DNA of 64,000 bases from NCBI RefSeq assembly GCF_900112315.1, contig NZ_FOLL01000001.1:310001-374000 (forward strand). The letters are read 5' to 3'. The stretch is from Parapedobacter composti (lineage in GTDB: Bacteria > Bacteroidota > Bacteroidia > Sphingobacteriales > Sphingobacteriaceae). The notes below the pieces were generated by a model. The model was given only the letters and a program-made list of their open reading frames with translations. It searched no databases and was not told the DNA's origin. The number at the start of each line of letters is the position of its first letter. Position 1 is the first letter of the stretch. Below, piece by piece: positions 61,502 to 64,000 of this stretch. Both the position numbers and the translations under genes were made by a program.

Positions 61502-61529
61502 CTCTTTAGTTGTTTCAACCCGCAAAATG

Positions 61530-61537
61530 CAAAGTTA
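61530..61537 (-). promoter_or_regulatory. Probable -7 box of the FKBP lipoprotein operon
   Basis: On the minus strand this reads TAACTTTG, a perfect TAnnTTTG, 28 bp upstream of the chosen start codon, which leaves a leader of roughly 22 nt. Confidence 0.6.
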
Positions 61538-61569
61538 TTTAAATAAATCAATTAATTAGCTCCTTAACA

Positions 61570-61599
61570 CTATTTAACAAGCAGCTATTTAACAAGCAG
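61570..61599 (+). repeat. Two perfect tandem copies of a 15-bp unit
   Basis: CTATTTAACAAGCAG at 61570-61584 and again at 61585-61599, between the FKBP promoter and the SelW-like gene. No function is evident. Confidence 0.85.
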
Positions 61600-61922
61600 T
61601 GTGCGAACAATGTTTGTTTTTGCTGTTAATACTGTGTAATAAAGATAAACGTTTTTTCGAGCGTATTGCTACACGTAGGTATAAATTCCTTCACGATTTA
61701 AGCTTTTTCGGTGTGGGGAGCTGGTGGCAGAAGCTGCGTGGCGCTAACCGTGAACCGTTCAGACGACTGCGATCGGAGTTGGGCGCGAAACGCCTTTTTG
61801 CCCTGTATACACGGCGAGGACAGAGACATTCGGTGAAACCGTTATGGAAAGACGGTTTGTCAATACGTAGAAAAAATATGTATTTTCGGGAATTGTATTG
61901 TCAGCAAAGGAGAACTTAAACA

Positions 61923-62201
61923 ATGAAAAAGCCGGTTATTACCATAGAATATTGCCCCAAATGCGGTTGGCTGCTACGTGCAAGCTATATGGCGTCAGAG
62001 TTGCTTTCTACATTTACGGAAGAACTGGAAGGCGTGATATTGCGGCCATCGGAGACCGGAGGTAAATTCTGTATTTATATCGATGGGGAGCTGGCGGTAG
62101 ACAGGAAAGTTGATGGTTTCCCTGAAATATCGGCATTGAAACGGTTGGTTCGCGATCGGATCGCTCCCGGTAAAGATTTGGGGCATACGGATAAGCGGTA
62201 A
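61923..62201 (+). CDS. SelT/SelW/SelH (Rdx)-family protein
   Basis: 92-residue cytoplasmic protein with a thioredoxin-like CxxC motif near the start (IEYCPKCGWLLRASYMASELLSTF), the hallmark of the Rdx family; Cys stands where eukaryotic members have selenocysteine. Also seen are GGKFCIYIDGELAVDRK and the closing FPEISALKRLVRD. AAGGAG lies about 8 nt before the ATG and TATTTTCG (61881-61888) may be its -7 box. The redox role is inferred from the family and is not well defined in bacteria. Confidence 0.88.
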   Translation: MKKPVITIEYCPKCGWLLRASYMASELLSTFTEELEGVILRPSETGGKFCIYIDGELAVDRKVDGFPEISALKRLVRDRIAPGKDLGHTDKR

Positions 62202-62458
62202 GGAATGATAGCATCGGATGAGGCCAAAGCGATAATCCAGCCGCGAGTGTTTCCCTTGGATCCGGTTCAAGTCAACCTTGAACAGGCTGACGCCTGCGGC
62301 CATCGGTTTTTTGGCGAGCATCGGTATCGCAGAGGTGCGGGTGGTTCCCCGGCCGAAGATTGCGGTTGCCGGAAATTACCGGTATGGTGCTTTACGGCAC
62401 GTTATGTGGGCAACTTACTGCACTACTGGAAGGACCGCCACCCGTTTAATAACAGACG

Positions 62459-62498
62459 GCGGTCCATCACTACTATCAGCGGTCCATCACTACTATCA
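62459..62498 (+). repeat. Two perfect tandem copies of a 20-bp unit at a receptor gene end
   Basis: A 20-bp unit starting GCGGTCCATC at 62459-62478 is repeated without mismatch at 62479-62498. The second copy overlaps the stop codon (TCA, read as TGA on the minus strand) of the TonB-dependent receptor gene. The 294 bp between the SelW-like gene and this receptor hold nothing else I can support. Confidence 0.85.
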
Positions 62499-64000
62499 AA
62501 AGCGGTACCCCACGGCGAGGTTGAAATTCCGCCCCGGATTGGGTATGGAAAATGCCCGAAGGATGGACAGGTGGTCTACGTACCGCACGTCAAGGGCGTT
62601 GTTGATATGAACGGATGTCGTAAGCGTTCCGCGCGTCAAGGGAAATTCCTGCTGAACCCCCGCATTGAGCAACGTGTAGCCCGGTGTCCGCAGCTCATTA
62701 AAGCCGATCCGTTCCTGGGCAGCAGTATGCTGGAGCGATACGAAGGCTCGCCCACCGGGCATATAGCGCGGTTCATGGGCGAGTTGCAGCGTATAATTGT
62801 CAGCTGGAATAAAAGTCAGATCTTCCGCCGTTGAAGTAAGCTTGCCCCGTACCAGCGCACCTTTCGCCGTCAACTCCAGTTGTTTGTCGCGTAGCGGCCG
62901 GTACGACGCCTCCCACTCTGTACCGTAAAGCACGGCATTATCTTGCCGGAACGCCCAGATTTCCAGTCCATCTTCGGGGCGGACGGTGCCCGTTGCCACG
63001 AAATAAATGTAATTTGAAACGGTATTGTGATACACTGAAGCACCGATATTGAACACGGGTGTGCCAAAAGAATAACTGAGGTCGGCCTGTACACTTTGCT
63101 CCCGCTTGAAGTCGACATTCCCGGTTTCAAACCGGTTGGTCCCCGGATGGGGGCCATTGGAAAACAGCTCGGCGAGGTCAGGTGCCCGGAATCCGGTAGA
63201 AATATTAACCTTGAATTGGTGTTGCGATGCCAAGGTATAGCTGGCTCCCAATGAACCTGAGAACCCCGAAAAATCGACGTTCAGCCTCCGGCTTTGGGGG
63301 TCTCCCGGTAAGGTAAAACCATAGTCTACGAGGTGTGGGGCGCTGGCGTCTGCGTTGACCTTGCGGTAGTCGAACCGGGCTCCCCCTTGAAAATAGAAGC
63401 CCTTCCAGTCTAAACTGCTCAGGTAATAGATGCCGAAGTCAGTCGTACGGGCGTCAGGAATAAGGATCTCCTCGGCGACCGGCTTGTTCGCCGTGGCAAT
63501 GAAGCCGCCTTGCAGGCCGAACGTATGGGAAAAATCCTGGTTCGGATGCAATGTTATCCTTCCGGAATAGAACGTGTTGTGCTGTTTAAGTCCGAGGTCG
63601 ATTTCGTCGAATGACTCCTCCACCTCATTACGGTCATTGTAATGGTGCGACACGTGCAAGTAAGTTTCGAATTTGTCATGCGTGGTTTCCTGGTTGTAAG
63701 AGACAACATAATCCCTTATCTGCTGGTAGGGCAGCTGGATGCTTCGGTCGTTGCGTGTGGTGACCAATGAGTGTCCGTCTTCCAGTTCGTCATCAGAAAT
63801 AATGCCGAGGTCTTGGTTGTGATAGGTAAGCGAAAGTTTGTTCTTGAAACGTTCACGATCTAATCCTGTATGGACACGCACCGTGTGGTTATTGAACCGG
63901 CTGTTGCCGATAAGCAGCCCTTCGCCGGCCTTGTAGTCGGCGTGGTTCTCATAAGCGGCATCCACGTTGATGAACACCCCGCTTTGGAAACGGTTACCGA
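62496..64000 (-). CDS. TonB-dependent receptor, C-terminal part (runs off the window)
   Basis: The C-terminal 500 or so residues of an outer-membrane receptor; the frame stays open to the last base, so the start, TonB box and plug are outside. Barrel strands are regular, with extracellular-loop and periplasmic-turn alternation; STGFRAPDLAELFSNGPHPGTNRFETGN is the conserved late-barrel region of siderophore/cobalamin-type receptors. The end is HINNALDVRYVDHLSILRAFSIPNPGRNFNLAVGYRF with a terminal Phe. It is not a SusC. Substrate (metal chelate or similar) cannot be told from this part. Confidence 0.92.
   Translation of the reverse strand, partial: GNRFQSGVFINVDAAYENHADYKAGEGLLIGNSRFNNHTVRVHTGLDRERFKNKLSLTYHNQDLGIISDDELEDGHSLVTTRNDRSIQLPYQQIRDYVVSYNQETTHDKFETYLHVSHHYNDRNEVEESFDEIDLGLKQHNTFYSGRITLHPNQDFSHTFGLQGGFIATANKPVAEEILIPDARTTDFGIYYLSSLDWKGFYFQGGARFDYRKVNADASAPHLVDYGFTLPGDPQSRRLNVDFSGFSGSLGASYTLASQHQFKVNISTGFRAPDLAELFSNGPHPGTNRFETGNVDFKREQSVQADLSYSFGTPVFNIGASVYHNTVSNYIYFVATGTVRPEDGLEIWAFRQDNAVLYGTEWEASYRPLRDKQLELTAKGALVRGKLTSTAEDLTFIPADNYTLQLAHEPRYMPGGRAFVSLQHTAAQERIGFNELRTPGYTLLNAGVQQEFPLTRGTLTTSVHINNALDVRYVDHLSILRAFSIPNPGRNFNLAVGYRF

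Larger units (their letters stand above)
61502..61922. other. Intergenic region between FKBP operon and SelW-like gene
   Basis: 421 bp. The left part is AT-rich with the FKBP promoter and a 15-bp tandem repeat; the middle (61680-61870) is GC-richer with an inverted repeat AAACCG/CGGTTT near 61835-61860; the right end holds TATTTTCG (61881-61888) and a Shine-Dalgarno-like AAGGAG before the SelW-like start. A 106-codon frame from 61599 shows no recognisable domain and is not called. Confidence 0.55.

Noticed and set aside
61599-61919. A 106-codon frame upstream of the SelW-like gene
   Set aside because: No recognisable domain, Arg-rich composition without pattern, and it runs across the tandem repeat end and the likely SelW promoter.
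62205-62834. A 209-codon + strand open frame overlapping the end of the TonB-dependent receptor
   Set aside because: Half of it is antisense to the conserved receptor C-terminus; no Shine-Dalgarno, domain or signal is seen.

Overview
The window looks like a chromosomal piece of a Bacteroidota genome, most likely a Sphingobacteriaceae-type organism (Parapedobacter/Pedobacter relatives are a guess). The evidence is SusC/SusD pairs, a FecR anti-sigma factor, a hybrid two-component system, TAnnTTTG-type -7 promoter boxes, a type IX secretion C-terminal domain with a PorP/SprF partner, and GldB. Base composition is near 50% GC. I saw no tRNA, rRNA, CRISPR array or insertion sequence.

Layout. (1) 1-6751: a FecR anti-sigma factor, an STN-domain SusC and a SusD form a sigma/anti-sigma controlled uptake system; the sigma factor is presumably left of the window. 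(2) 6752-54701: a large polysaccharide utilisation locus for the backbone of rhamnogalacturonan I (RG-I). It has three + strand transcription units: A (PL26-GH105-GH2, 7615-14688), B (fasciclin, SusC, SusD, two more fasciclins, second SusC/SusD pair, giant PL11, PorP/SprF, alpha/beta hydrolase, 18994-41202) and C (GH2-PL11-GH105-GH105-GH31-RhaM-GH106, 41704-54701). A hybrid two-component sensor/regulator (14685-18413) reads the other way between A and B, and a DUF6250-like lipoprotein is inverted at the head of unit A. (3) 54765-55796: a GntR/LacI-hybrid regulator. (4) 55813-64000: housekeeping and envelope genes (DUF4136 lipoprotein, nadE, beta-barrel protein, gldB, two FKBP-like lipoproteins, a SelW-like protein and the 3' part of a TonB-dependent receptor).

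How the parts would work together (inference): the hybrid sensor detects RG-I oligosaccharides and activates units A, B and C. A giant surface PL11 lyase with a T9SS type B sorting domain cuts the backbone outside the cell. Two SusC/SusD pairs with three fasciclin lipoproteins capture and import fragments. Periplasmic PL26, PL11, three GH105 unsaturated galacturonyl hydrolases, GH106 rhamnosidase, GH2 and GH31 enzymes take them to monosaccharides, and RhaM interconverts the rhamnose anomers. No rhamnose isomerase, kinase or aldolase and no galacturonate catabolic genes are in the window.

The most striking non-coding signal is a promoter module found three times, once ahead of each unit: a TTTTTACCGG-like decamer repeated with a 22-bp period, then exactly 20 bp, then TAnnTTTGC (6820-6880, 18547-18607, 41610-41670). 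I read it as the operator/promoter of the hybrid regulator. The copy for unit A lies beyond the inverted DUF6250-like gene, so its transcript would be antisense to that gene for about 700 nt.
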